Assembly (NCBI GenBank): GCA_017444015.1
Contig: JAFSXN010000037.1
Span: forward strand, 1-52,162
DNA from: Lachnospiraceae bacterium
Lineage (GTDB): Bacteria > Bacillota > Clostridia > Lachnospirales > Lachnospiraceae
Reading direction: 5' to 3'
DNA length: 52,162 nucleotides
Below the pieces are notes generated by a model that ran no database searches, was not told the DNA's origin, and saw only the letters and a list, made by a program, of their open reading frames with translations. The translations under genes and the position numbers were made by a program. This document shows, piece by piece, positions 37,074 to 44,672 of the stretch; the first letter of the stretch is position 1, and every line of letters starts with the position of its first letter.

Positions 37074-38207
37074 TTACCTTTCCATTTGTATTATAAGCTC
37101 ACAGATCCGATCCACATCCGATAAGGAGAGGTCCGCATATAGAGGGAGTGTCAGAACCTTTTTACTAACGGACATCGTAATCGGCGTTTCGAACGGATCG
37201 TATTCCGTACGGTAGCATTCAAACGCATTCGTCGGCGGATAAAAATATTTTCTGGCAAAGATCCCCTTCTCCCGTAGCCTTTCTGCCACCTGATCCCTGG
37301 AAGCTCCGAAGACGTCTTCGTCAAACAGTACCGGAAAATAGGCGTAATTTGACTTTACATCCTTCTGGACTTTGTTCAATACGATCCCTTTGACTTTGGA
37401 AAGCCTTTCCCTGTATCGTGAGACAACTTTTTCTCTCTTTGCGATCTCTTCGTTAATATGTCGCAGATTGCAGAGCCCCATCGCCGCGCAGAATTCATTC
37501 AGCTTTGCGTTTGCCCCGATCGCTTCTACCTGATCCTCTCTGCTGATCCCGAAATCCTTCAGTAAATAGATCTGCTCGCCAAAATCTTTATCCCTGCTTG
37601 AATAACAGACAGCACCGCCCTCGATCGTATTGAAAACCTTTGTCGCATGAAAGCTGAAGCAGGAAGCATCCCCATAGGAACCGATCCCTTTGCCCCGACA
37701 GGTCACGCCGAAGGTATGCGCCGCGTCATAGATCACCTTCAGACCATACTCCCGGGCAATTTTATCAATTTCATCCACCTGGCAGACATTTCCGTAGACA
37801 TGGACAGGCAGGATCGCTGCGGTCCGATCCGTGATCCGCTCTCTGAGTTTTTTCGGATCGATGGTATAGGTCTCAGGGTCGATATCACAGAAAACAGGCT
37901 TCAATCCGCTTCGGACAATAGCATGGGTCGTTGACGCAAAGGTGAACGGAGTCGTTATTACCTCTCCCTTAAGATGAAAGCCCAAAAGCGCCAGTTCGAT
38001 CGCCATATGACCGTTCGTAAACAGTTCGATTTCTTCTACACCCAGATATTCCCGAAGCTCAGAACGAAGCCGTTCGTGCTTCCTTCCCATATTCGTAAGC
38101 CAGTGATCGTCCCACATAGAACGGATCTCATCGATATATTCCTCAAACTCCGGCAACGAAGATCTTGTTACTAAGATATTTTCCTGCATAATAGAGTCAC
38201 AATCCAT
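37074..38207 (-). CDS. DegT-family sugar aminotransferase (VioA/Qui4N-like)
   Basis: 377 residues, another PLP aminotransferase of the DegT family: WDDHWLTNMG, TTPFTFASTTHAIVRSGLKP, VIYDAAHTFGV with Asp161, SFHATKVFNTIEGG with Lys190 as PLP site, and AKLNEFCAAMGLCN. The pattern resembles VioA-type enzymes that make dTDP-4-amino-4,6-dideoxyglucose; a 3-amino sugar is the alternative. The start is uncertain: ATG 38207 or 38189 (MQENILVTRSS), neither with a clear Shine-Dalgarno. A promoter lies just upstream. The sugar presumably enters a surface glycan made by the neighbouring genes. Confidence 0.82.
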   Translation of the reverse strand: MDCDSIMQENILVTRSSLPEFEEYIDEIRSMWDDHWLTNMGRKHERLRSELREYLGVEEIELFTNGHMAIELALLGFHLKGEVITTPFTFASTTHAIVRSGLKPVFCDIDPETYTIDPKKLRERITDRTAAILPVHVYGNVCQVDEIDKIAREYGLKVIYDAAHTFGVTCRGKGIGSYGDASCFSFHATKVFNTIEGGAVCYSSRDKDFGEQIYLLKDFGISREDQVEAIGANAKLNEFCAAMGLCNLRHINEEIAKREKVVSRYRERLSKVKGIVLNKVQKDVKSNYAYFPVLFDEDVFGASRDQVAERLREKGIFARKYFYPPTNAFECYRTEYDPFETPITMSVSKKVLTLPLYADLSLSDVDRICELIIQMER

Positions 38208-38251
38208 TGTCTGAAAGGACCAATGTCTTTCTTACAATTATACGTTTAACA

Positions 38252-38280
38252 AGTATAGCAAAAAAAGATCTTATAAGCAA
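38252..38280 (-). promoter_or_regulatory. Promoter of the aminotransferase genes
   Basis: TTGCTT (38275-38280), 17 bases, TATACT (38252-38257) with TG one base upstream of the -10, on the minus strand. The leader is about 38 bases. Confidence 0.6.
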
Positions 38281-38301
38281 GAATCGATAACTGACCAGTC
38301 A

Positions 38302-38325
38302 GCCGCTCGCAGACTTGCGAGTGGC
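38302..38325. other. Hairpin between two divergent promoters
   Basis: GCCGCTCGCA and TGCGAGTGGC pair over 10 positions (one G-U) around GACT. It sits between the -35 boxes of the leftward promoter at 38252-38280 and the rightward one at 38375-38403, so it may be an operator dyad rather than a transcript feature. Confidence 0.35.
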
Positions 38326-38374
38326 GTACCGACAAATTATCGGGGCCAAGCAACTGGGCAGATACAAGAATCGG

Positions 38375-38403
38375 TTGATTTCGGCACAGCTGCGTTATAT
38401 TAT
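38375..38403 (+). promoter_or_regulatory. Promoter of the membrane-anchored protein gene at 38436
   Basis: TTGATT (38375-38380), 17 bases, TATTAT (38398-38403), about 33 bases before the start codon. Confidence 0.5.
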
Positions 38404-38435
38404 TAGGGAAATGTTTAAGAATCAGGGGATCCGAA

Positions 38436-39203
38436 ATGACCGAAGTAGAAAAGGAAATCAGGAAGGAACAGAAGGAACATCTGAAAAGAATGAATCCCCG
38501 GGAAAAGACAGCTTATCTTTGGACCTATTACAAATGGTACCTGATCGGCTTTATCTGTATCCTGGGCTTGATTCTTTTTCTGATAAGGGATATTTCCTAT
38601 GGAAGTAAGCCTTCCTATCTAAATGTGATCGTGATGAACGCATCTCCCGACTTTGATCCCAAAGAAGCGCTGATCCCGGATCTTACAGAATATGCCGGTA
38701 TCGACCCAAAGGAATCCCGGATCAATATCGATACTTCCATGTATATAGGAAACTCCCCCGGAGCCGCCCAGATCACTATGGGCTCCGAGCAAAAGCTGCT
38801 TGCGCTGTATGCCGCCGGGGAGGCCGATGTACTGATCGCTCCGGAAAGCGTGATCGAACATTATCTGCAGGCGGGTCTGTTTATGGATCCAAGTGCTGTC
38901 CTTTCGCCTGAAGCTTTAAAAAAGCTTCAGGCGAAAGGTTTTGAGCCATATCTCCGCCTGAAAAGTGAACCGATCTCAGAGGAAACTGCTGTTTCGGATC
39001 ACGGAAATGAGGAGAAGGCCGGAGAAGAGGAAACGGTATGTCTTGGAATCGATGTAAGTAACAGTCGTTATCTTAAAAGTCTCGGTATTTATAATGATTC
39101 GAACGAAGCTGAGGACATGTCGATAATATTCGTATTTTCCGCTGTTTCCAAGAATATTAAATCGTCAATTAACTTATTAAATATGCTTGTCAGCAAACAA
39201 TAG
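38436..39203 (+). CDS. Membrane-anchored extracytoplasmic protein, function unknown
   Basis: 255 residues: a charged N terminus, the motif NPREKTAYLWTYYKWYLIG leading into one membrane segment (about 34-51), then an outward-facing domain with EADVLIAPESVIEHYLQAG. This layout recurs in uncharacterised Lachnospiraceae proteins; the soluble part faintly recalls solute-binding proteins. An AGGGGAT RBS precedes the ATG. The gene contains a perfect 17-bp inverted repeat (38900-38938) encoding LSPEALKKLQAKG. It converges with the next gene with an 18-base gap and no separate terminator. Confidence 0.7.
   Translation: MTEVEKEIRKEQKEHLKRMNPREKTAYLWTYYKWYLIGFICILGLILFLIRDISYGSKPSYLNVIVMNASPDFDPKEALIPDLTEYAGIDPKESRINIDTSMYIGNSPGAAQITMGSEQKLLALYAAGEADVLIAPESVIEHYLQAGLFMDPSAVLSPEALKKLQAKGFEPYLRLKSEPISEETAVSDHGNEEKAGEEETVCLGIDVSNSRYLKSLGIYNDSNEAEDMSIIFVFSAVSKNIKSSINLLNMLVSKQ
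38900..38938. repeat. Perfect 17-bp inverted repeat inside a coding region
   Basis: Arms CCTTTCGCCTGAAGCTT (38900-38916) and AAGCTTCAGGCGAAAGG (38922-38938) around TAAAA. It is read through in frame (about residues 155-168 of the host gene) and followed by TTTT on the plus strand, so it resembles a terminator within the gene. Confidence 0.9.
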
Positions 39204-39221
39204 TTCGATATTTGATTCGGA

Positions 39222-39947
39222 TCAGCAGGAGAATTCATCAATCTCCTTATTGAGTCTTCGAAAGTCCGATAACGCCTGTTTTCCTATTTTGAAGATCCGT
39301 TTCATATTGATCGAATTGACTCCGCCCTGCCTCGGCCGGAAGGTGATCGGGATGTATTTGACTCTGCAGCCCTTCTTTGCATAGATCACCGAAATCAGTA
39401 CATTCGAAAGAAAAAAATTCTCCGGGATCAGAGCAAAATAGCGTTTTAAGGTTTCTGTCTTCATCAGCCGAAAGGGCGTATTGGCATCTGTCACGCGGAC
39501 GTGAAAACAAAGCCGGATGACTGCCCGAAGCGTCCTTGTCACAAAAACCCGCGAGGTTCCGTCCTGTCTTCCCTTACGGCTTCCAATCACCATATCGTAC
39601 GCTTCCTTCTGTTCCCAGAACGGTTCAAATTCCTCCGGCAGGGTCTGTCCGTCCGAATCCGTCTGAAAGATATAATCCGCGCCATTGTCGATGGCAAAAC
39701 GATACCCGAAGATCAGCGTCGCTCCATGTCCCCCGTTCTCCTTTGTAAGCGGCATTAAAAGCGGTCTTGTTTCCGCAAGCTCCAAAAGCTTTTCATAGGT
39801 TGAATCCTTACTTCCGTCGTTAATGATCACCAGACGGGAGGTGTTGTCGCCGCTATGACGTTCTATGACCGGATACCAGTCATTAACGACCGTTTCTATG
39901 TTTTCTTCCTCATTATAGGCGGGGATGATAATATACAGCTTCTCCAT
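39222..39947 (-). CDS. GT2 glycosyltransferase (dolichol-phosphate mannose synthase-like)
   Basis: 241 residues, a single GT-A domain without membrane helices. LYIIIPAYNEEENI opens it, VIINDGSKDST and NGGHGATLIFGYRFA follow, and QTDSDGQTLPEEF contains the metal-binding acidic motif. The C-terminal IPITFRPRQGGVNSINMKR is usual in the family. It likely loads a sugar onto a polyprenyl phosphate. AAGAAGG precedes the ATG. It is divergent from the MBOAT gene. Confidence 0.85.
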   Translation of the reverse strand: MEKLYIIIPAYNEEENIETVVNDWYPVIERHSGDNTSRLVIINDGSKDSTYEKLLELAETRPLLMPLTKENGGHGATLIFGYRFAIDNGADYIFQTDSDGQTLPEEFEPFWEQKEAYDMVIGSRKGRQDGTSRVFVTRTLRAVIRLCFHVRVTDANTPFRLMKTETLKRYFALIPENFFLSNVLISVIYAKKGCRVKYIPITFRPRQGGVNSINMKRIFKIGKQALSDFRRLNKEIDEFSC

Positions 39948-39989
39948 AGATTGCCTTCTTTCTATTATATATATTTTATGTAGTGTCTC

Positions 39990-40019
39990 TTGATAATTGA
40001 TGGACTGTTATGCTATGAT
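39990..40019 (+). promoter_or_regulatory. Promoter of the MBOAT-SGNH pair
   Basis: TTGATA (39990-39995), 18 bases, TATGAT (40014-40019) with TG one base before the -10. The start codon is about 60 bases downstream. Confidence 0.6.
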
Positions 40020-40078
40020 AAACATCGGATGTTGAACCGTCACCTGTATTCTGTATTGACGCTTTTTATATCGCAAAG

Positions 40079-41692
40079 ATGAGCCTGATATCCGTAGAAT
40101 TTTTTGTATTCTTCCTTATTACTATAATAGTATATTTTATCCTTCCAGGCAAGCTGCAATGGATCTGGCTTTTTTTAGCAGGTGTTTTTTTCTACTGGAA
40201 GAATTCGACACCTGTTCAGATGCTGATTTTTTTAGCCATACTGCTGGTCAATTACCTCTCGACCGTTTTCGTTTTCACTGTCGTTGACGTTTCTTCAGAG
40301 GATAGTGCGGGAAATCACAGATTTCTTTCCGAAACAACAGCCTACCGGATCGCTCTGATCACAGATATCTGTTGTCTCGTTGTTTTTAAATATGCCGGCT
40401 TTTTCCTCCGTCTGTTTAACGGCATTCTGAAAATTTTCTCCACGGGGATGAGCGACGACAGGATCTCCTCCTTGGTGGCTCCTCTGGAACTGCTGTCTCC
40501 TCCGAGGATATCCTATTTTATTCTGATCATCATCGGTTATATCACAGATGTCCACTGGGAAAGGATCAAGCCGCTCAAGAATCCCTGCAGATTCGCTCTG
40601 CTTGCCTCCTATTTCCCCCTGATGACCTCCGGTCCCATCGTTGAATATGATCAGGTCGGCACTTCCCTTTTTAATGAAGAAAAAAATCATTTTTCCTACG
40701 ACCGGACAATCCGCGGCCTGATGCGTATCCTCTGGGGACTCTTTAAAAAGCTGGTGATCTCAGAACGTTTTGCCGTGATCGTCAATACGATCTACTCCTT
40801 CTATGAAACCTATCCGGGTTTTTATATCCTGGTCGGCGCTTCCTGCTTTGCCATTCAGCTGTATACGGATTTCTCCGGACTTATGGATATCGTTCTCGGA
40901 ATTTCCGAAACCTTAGGCATTATTCTTCCGGAAAACTTTCGTACGCCGTTTTATTCGCTTTCCCTTGCTGAATTCTGGCGGCGCTGGCATATCACGCTCG
41001 GCGGATGGCTGAAGGATTACGTATTCTATGCCGTTCAGCGTACCAGGCTCTTCACCGGGCTCAGGAAATTCTGTAAGAAAAAGCTGGGAAGGGGCTACGA
41101 AAAGAAATATAATATCCCTCAATTCCTGGGACTTTTGATCTCCTGGTTTCTGATCGGTCTCTGGCATGGCGGCGGTCTGAATTATATCTTCGGAGTCGGC
41201 CTCTATATGGGGATCATTATTATCCTCAGTGAGCTTTTTTCTCCGTTTCTTCAAAAACTGGTCTCCTGGCTTCATATTCGTACAGACTGCTTCAGCTACC
41301 GCCTCTTTCAGCGGATCAGAACCTTCTTTATATTTATTTTCGGCTTATCCTTCTTCCGGGCTTCTTCTTTAACCGATGGCTTTAAAATGTGGAAAAGCGC
41401 TTTTTCCCTGTTCAATCCCTGGATCTTCTTTGACCGGTCCCTTTACGAGCTCGGTTTAACTGAGTCCGAGATTTTCATTGCGCTCTTCTCTCTTCTGCTG
41501 TTATTCATCGTTTCTTATTTTCAGCACCGTGAAGAAACAGCGGAAAGCGGTCTCTGTGTGAGAGATCTTATAATGAAGCAAAATGTTGTGTTCCGTTTTC
41601 TTCTGTTCTGGTGCCTGTCGATTGCGACATTCCTGTGGGGATATTACGGAACCTCGTTTAACGCGGCTGATTTTATATACGGAAGGTTTTAG
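40079..41692 (+). CDS. MBOAT-family membrane O-acyltransferase (AlgI/DltB-like)
   Basis: 537 residues with about 11 membrane helices. LYTDFSGLMDIVLGISETLG near 261-280, FRTPFYSLSLAEFWRRWHIT at 287-306 and LWHGGGLNYI with the catalytic His363 are the family motifs. These enzymes pass an acyl group (usually acetyl or D-alanyl) across the membrane to a secreted polymer, together with an extracellular SGNH or DltD-type partner. That partner is the next gene, three bases away. No dltA or dltC is present, so acetyl transfer to a surface glycan is more likely than D-alanylation. The RBS is weak. Confidence 0.9.
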   Translation: MSLISVEFFVFFLITIIVYFILPGKLQWIWLFLAGVFFYWKNSTPVQMLIFLAILLVNYLSTVFVFTVVDVSSEDSAGNHRFLSETTAYRIALITDICCLVVFKYAGFFLRLFNGILKIFSTGMSDDRISSLVAPLELLSPPRISYFILIIIGYITDVHWERIKPLKNPCRFALLASYFPLMTSGPIVEYDQVGTSLFNEEKNHFSYDRTIRGLMRILWGLFKKLVISERFAVIVNTIYSFYETYPGFYILVGASCFAIQLYTDFSGLMDIVLGISETLGIILPENFRTPFYSLSLAEFWRRWHITLGGWLKDYVFYAVQRTRLFTGLRKFCKKKLGRGYEKKYNIPQFLGLLISWFLIGLWHGGGLNYIFGVGLYMGIIIILSELFSPFLQKLVSWLHIRTDCFSYRLFQRIRTFFIFIFGLSFFRASSLTDGFKMWKSAFSLFNPWIFFDRSLYELGLTESEIFIALFSLLLLFIVSYFQHREETAESGLCVRDLIMKQNVVFRFLLFWCLSIATFLWGYYGTSFNAADFIYGRF

Positions 41693-41695
41693 CGT

Positions 41696-43312
41696 ATGGA
41701 TCCAAGACGAATAAACCTGATCAAAGCAATATTCATTATAGTAATCGCTGTCGTAACATATGTTATGCTGGATAGGATCCTCCTTCTGAAAAGCGAGGAC
41801 GGCATCGAGCAGATCAAAGCAATGTATCAGCAGGAGGAGGATTCCATCGATGTTCTCTTTGTCGGGACCTCTCATACCTACTGTCACGCAAATACCGGTC
41901 TTCTCTGGAGCGAATTCGGAATTTCCGCCTATAATCTGGGCGGAGCCGAGCAGCCCTATTGGAATACATATTATTATATCAAAGAGGCCTTGAAGACACA
42001 GCGGCCCGATCTCATCGCCTTTGAATTTACCGGACCCGGAACGATTCAGACACAATATCAGAACGAAAACTGGTTTGTGACAAATAATTACGGGCTCAAA
42101 CGAAACGCAAACCGATATGAGTCTATGAAGGTCAGCTCTGCTGCTTCCGACTTTCCAAAGCGCCTGATCCCGTTAAATATCATCCATGGGCGCTACGCGG
42201 ATCTGACAGCCGACGATTTTATCGATAAGGATAATACGATTAATTTCAAGGGCTTTGACCCGAGAGAAACTCTGGTGCGCTTTGATACGCCACAATTAGG
42301 AGCTACAAATGAACGGGCTCCGCTGTTAGAAAAGGAAGAGGTCTGGCTCAGAAGACTCATCGAATACGTGCAGTCTGAGGAGATCCCCCTGCTTCTGTTC
42401 TGCTCCCCCTACTATATTACTCCAGAGGATCAGGCCCTCTATAATACCGTGTACGATATTGCCGCGGAATATGAGGTTCCGTGCGTAGATTTCAATCTGT
42501 TCTATAACGAAATGAATCTGGATTTTGCCACCGATATGGCGGAAGAGCTGCATCTGAACCGGGTCGGAAACGCGAAATTCTCCCTCTTTTTGGGAGCCTT
42601 TCTTCAGAATGTCTATGATATCGCCGATCATCGGGAGGAAGGAACAAGCAAAGACAGTATCTACTATTCCTGGAATCGTGAAGCCCTCTATCAACAGCAG
42701 AGCAACGCTTCCTGGTATATTCGCAATGTCTATCATCCCGATAAATATTTTACACTGTTTTTGGACGATACGGTACCTGAGATCAACGAATATATGACAA
42801 ATTACGATCCTTCCAAAGACGACGAGATAAACGATGATCCGGTTTATGAAGACGGTTTGATCCGCTATTTTATGCCCAAAAAGGAAAACTATATCGTTTT
42901 TGTGCAGATCGCGCCGGAAACGACTTCTATTTCAGAGGAACTTCTTGAAAAGCTCTCTGCCATCGGGATCTCCGACCCCGTACCCGGCGGAGCCTATGCT
43001 CTCTGTGACGGAGAAGTCCTGTTCTTTGACGATACCAACAGCTTCAGCTATACGTATTATGACCAAAAAAACCGAATCACTCTTTCCAGAGTTCCATCCG
43101 ATGATTCCGGAAAAATGAAGGCTGTTTACTCTCCGGAGTATCGGACCTCTGTCCGGATCCTCGGAGATGTTATCCCCCTTGACAAGGAAGAGGTGGCGAT
43201 CACGGTTTATGACAAGGTACTCCACAAGTTGGTAGATAACCTGGTAATCGGCACCGATCCCGATTCCTATTATATCCGGCATAATGAAATCGAGCCGGAT
43301 GAAATCGAGTAG
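41696..43312 (+). CDS. SGNH-like extracytoplasmic partner of the MBOAT protein
   Basis: 538 residues: one N-terminal membrane segment (about 8-30), then an outside domain with FVGTSHTYCHANTG (putative Ser59 nucleophile, GTSH motif), YNLGGAEQPYW and EELHLNRVG with His286, the pattern of AlgX/DltD-type SGNH proteins. A Glu stands where a DxxH Asp would be expected. The C-terminal 200 residues are beta-rich and of unknown role. It probably completes acyl transfer from the membrane enzyme. GGAAGG at the end of the upstream gene serves as RBS. A repeat cluster and a terminator follow. Confidence 0.75.
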   Translation: MDPRRINLIKAIFIIVIAVVTYVMLDRILLLKSEDGIEQIKAMYQQEEDSIDVLFVGTSHTYCHANTGLLWSEFGISAYNLGGAEQPYWNTYYYIKEALKTQRPDLIAFEFTGPGTIQTQYQNENWFVTNNYGLKRNANRYESMKVSSAASDFPKRLIPLNIIHGRYADLTADDFIDKDNTINFKGFDPRETLVRFDTPQLGATNERAPLLEKEEVWLRRLIEYVQSEEIPLLLFCSPYYITPEDQALYNTVYDIAAEYEVPCVDFNLFYNEMNLDFATDMAEELHLNRVGNAKFSLFLGAFLQNVYDIADHREEGTSKDSIYYSWNREALYQQQSNASWYIRNVYHPDKYFTLFLDDTVPEINEYMTNYDPSKDDEINDDPVYEDGLIRYFMPKKENYIVFVQIAPETTSISEELLEKLSAIGISDPVPGGAYALCDGEVLFFDDTNSFSYTYYDQKNRITLSRVPSDDSGKMKAVYSPEYRTSVRILGDVIPLDKEEVAITVYDKVLHKLVDNLVIGTDPDSYYIRHNEIEPDEIE

Positions 43313-43433
43313 GGGTGATGAAGTCCCCTACGCGGATCTGCCAATCGAGTAGGGGAGACGAAGTCGAACCCTACTCGCCGCGCGGGCGGCACTCCGACGA
43401 AGTCGGAATAATTCTTCTGTGCCGCCCTGCGCA
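43313..43433. repeat. Cluster of three palindromic repeat units
   Basis: Three successive hairpins lie here: GTAGGGG/CCCCTAC (about 43316-43340); CGAGTAGGG/CCCTACTCG (about 43346-43378) enclosing GAC-GAA-GTC; and GCGC-GGGCGGCAC/GTGCCGCCC-GCGC (to 43433) enclosing TCCGAC-GAA-GTCGGA. Two copies of ATCGAGTAGGGG occur, and the first begins within the 3' end of the preceding gene. The last 22 bases recur exactly at 50185-50206. It looks like a REP-type intergenic element. Confidence 0.7.
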
Positions 43434-43466
43434 TAAAAAGGAGAACGACCTGCGTTCTCCTTTTTA
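43434..43466. terminator. Bidirectional intrinsic terminator
   Basis: A perfect 13-bp stem, TAAAAAGGAGAAC with GTTCTCCTTTTTA, and a 7-base loop. The A and T runs serve the rightward MBOAT-SGNH unit and the leftward glycosyltransferase, whose stop codon lies in the stem. Confidence 0.9.
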
Positions 43467-44153
43467 TCGGTATTTCCAGATACAGTAAATCGCCCTCAGG
43501 CCATCCCGAAACCCAATCTTTTTCCCTTCCTCCATCGTCCGGGGATGATAGGAGATCGGAACCTCTTTGATCTTGATCCCTAACCTCGTCAGCTTCGCCG
43601 TTATCTCCGGTTCAAAGCCGAATCGTTTTTCCTCGATCTCAATCGACTGTATGATCTCTCTTTTGAAGCATTTATAACAGGTCTCCATATCCGTCAGCTT
43701 CTGGTGCGTAAATAGATTTGACAGAAATGTCAGAAACCTGTTGGCAAAGCGGTTGGCATAATAGCCCTTTGCCCTCTGGTTCAAAAAACGGGAACCATAG
43801 CAGACCTCAGTTTCTCCTGAAGCGACGGGTTCCGCAACTTTCCCGTACTCCATCGGATCATACTCGAGATCAGCATCCTGGACGATGACCAGGTCGCCGG
43901 TGGCGTACCTGAAGCCGGTTCGCAGTGCCCCGCCCTTTCCCGTATTCTCCGCATGATAGATGATCTGATCTACAAGAGGGGCGATCTCCGTCTTAAGTAT
44001 CTCTCTTGTCCCGTCTGAGCTTTTATCGTCTACGATAATGATCTCTTTCTTTTTGACCGGCGAAGCTATGATTCTGTTAATGATATCCCTGATACCGTCC
44101 TTTTCATTATAGCAGGGCACAATAACAGAAAGGACGAAATCCTCCCTATCCAA
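43464..44153 (-). CDS. GT2 glycosyltransferase (polyprenyl-phosphate type)
   Basis: 229 residues, one GT-A domain: LSVIVPCYNEKDGI, IIIVDDKSSDGTREIL, NTGKGGALRTGFRYA and VQDADLEYDPMEY with the acidic metal motif, ending in the usual VPISYHPRTMEEGKKIGF. It resembles dolichol-phosphate mannose synthase-like enzymes without membrane helices. The start codon is TTG (44151-44153), inside the end of trxA by 8 bases, with AAAGGAG just upstream, so its synthesis is tied to trxA translation. Confidence 0.85.
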   Translation of the reverse strand: MDREDFVLSVIVPCYNEKDGIRDIINRIIASPVKKKEIIIVDDKSSDGTREILKTEIAPLVDQIIYHAENTGKGGALRTGFRYATGDLVIVQDADLEYDPMEYGKVAEPVASGETEVCYGSRFLNQRAKGYYANRFANRFLTFLSNLFTHQKLTDMETCYKCFKREIIQSIEIEEKRFGFEPEITAKLTRLGIKIKEVPISYHPRTMEEGKKIGFRDGLRAIYCIWKYR

Positions 44154-44457
44154 GCATCTCCTTTAATGCGGAAGCCGACATCGCGCCGATCTTCTTATCC
44201 ACAAGCTCTCCTCCCTTGAAGAGTCCGAACATAGGAATACTGGAAACATTATATCTGGCCGCCAGATCGCTTTCCTCGTCAACGTTGAGCTTGCCTACCT
44301 TGACCTTGCCGTCATATTCCTCCGCCAGCTTTTCCACTACAGGACCCATCATCTTGCAGGGGCCGCACCAGGGAGCCCAGAAATCCACCAGTACAGGCAG
44401 GTCTGACTGCAAAACCTCCGCGTCAAAATTCTGTTCCGTTATTTTTACTTCTGCCAT
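44146..44457 (-). CDS. trxA: Thioredoxin
   Basis: 103 residues, the standard thioredoxin fold with the redox motif WAPWCGPCK (Cys31 and Cys34), SSIPMF cis-proline loop and a normal length. It reduces protein disulphides using thioredoxin reductase, which is not encoded here. CGGAGG precedes the ATG. The end overlaps the following glycosyltransferase start by 8 bases. A thioredoxin inside a glycan cluster is unusual; it may simply be a housekeeping copy caught in the island. Confidence 0.96.
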   Translation of the reverse strand: MAEVKITEQNFDAEVLQSDLPVLVDFWAPWCGPCKMMGPVVEKLAEEYDGKVKVGKLNVDEESDLAARYNVSSIPMFGLFKGGELVDKKIGAMSASALKEMLG

Positions 44458-44481
44458 AATGATCCTCCGTTAAGATTTTAT

Positions 44482-44559
44482 ACTCGCAAACGCAATCAGC
44501 TGCCGATTACGACTAAGCAAATGTATTGAAATCGCGTTTGCGAGTCCGGTTTATCGGCA
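44482..44559 (-). other. Interleaved inverted repeats in the trxA leader (possible pseudoknot)
   Basis: ACTCGCAAACGC (44482-44493) pairs with GCGTTTGCGAGT (44534-44545), and TGCCGAT (44501-44507) pairs with ATCGGCA (44553-44559). The order A-B-A'-B' permits a pseudoknot in the RNA. The last arm is about 25 bases from the trxA start, near its RBS. Confidence 0.45.
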
Positions 44560-44672
44560 ACGAAAATCGTTAACAAGTATAAATAAGAATAAAACATAGC
44601 TGCCCAGAGTACCTGAACAGAAACAATAAATACTTGTGTTTATTTTATCATGCTTTTGTGTGATCTTCCAGA

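Noticed and set aside
38208-38435. Possible riboswitch or structured RNA in the divergent region
   Set aside because: The only clear structure is one 10-bp hairpin between two promoters; I could not match a cyclic di-GMP, preQ1 or other riboswitch core.
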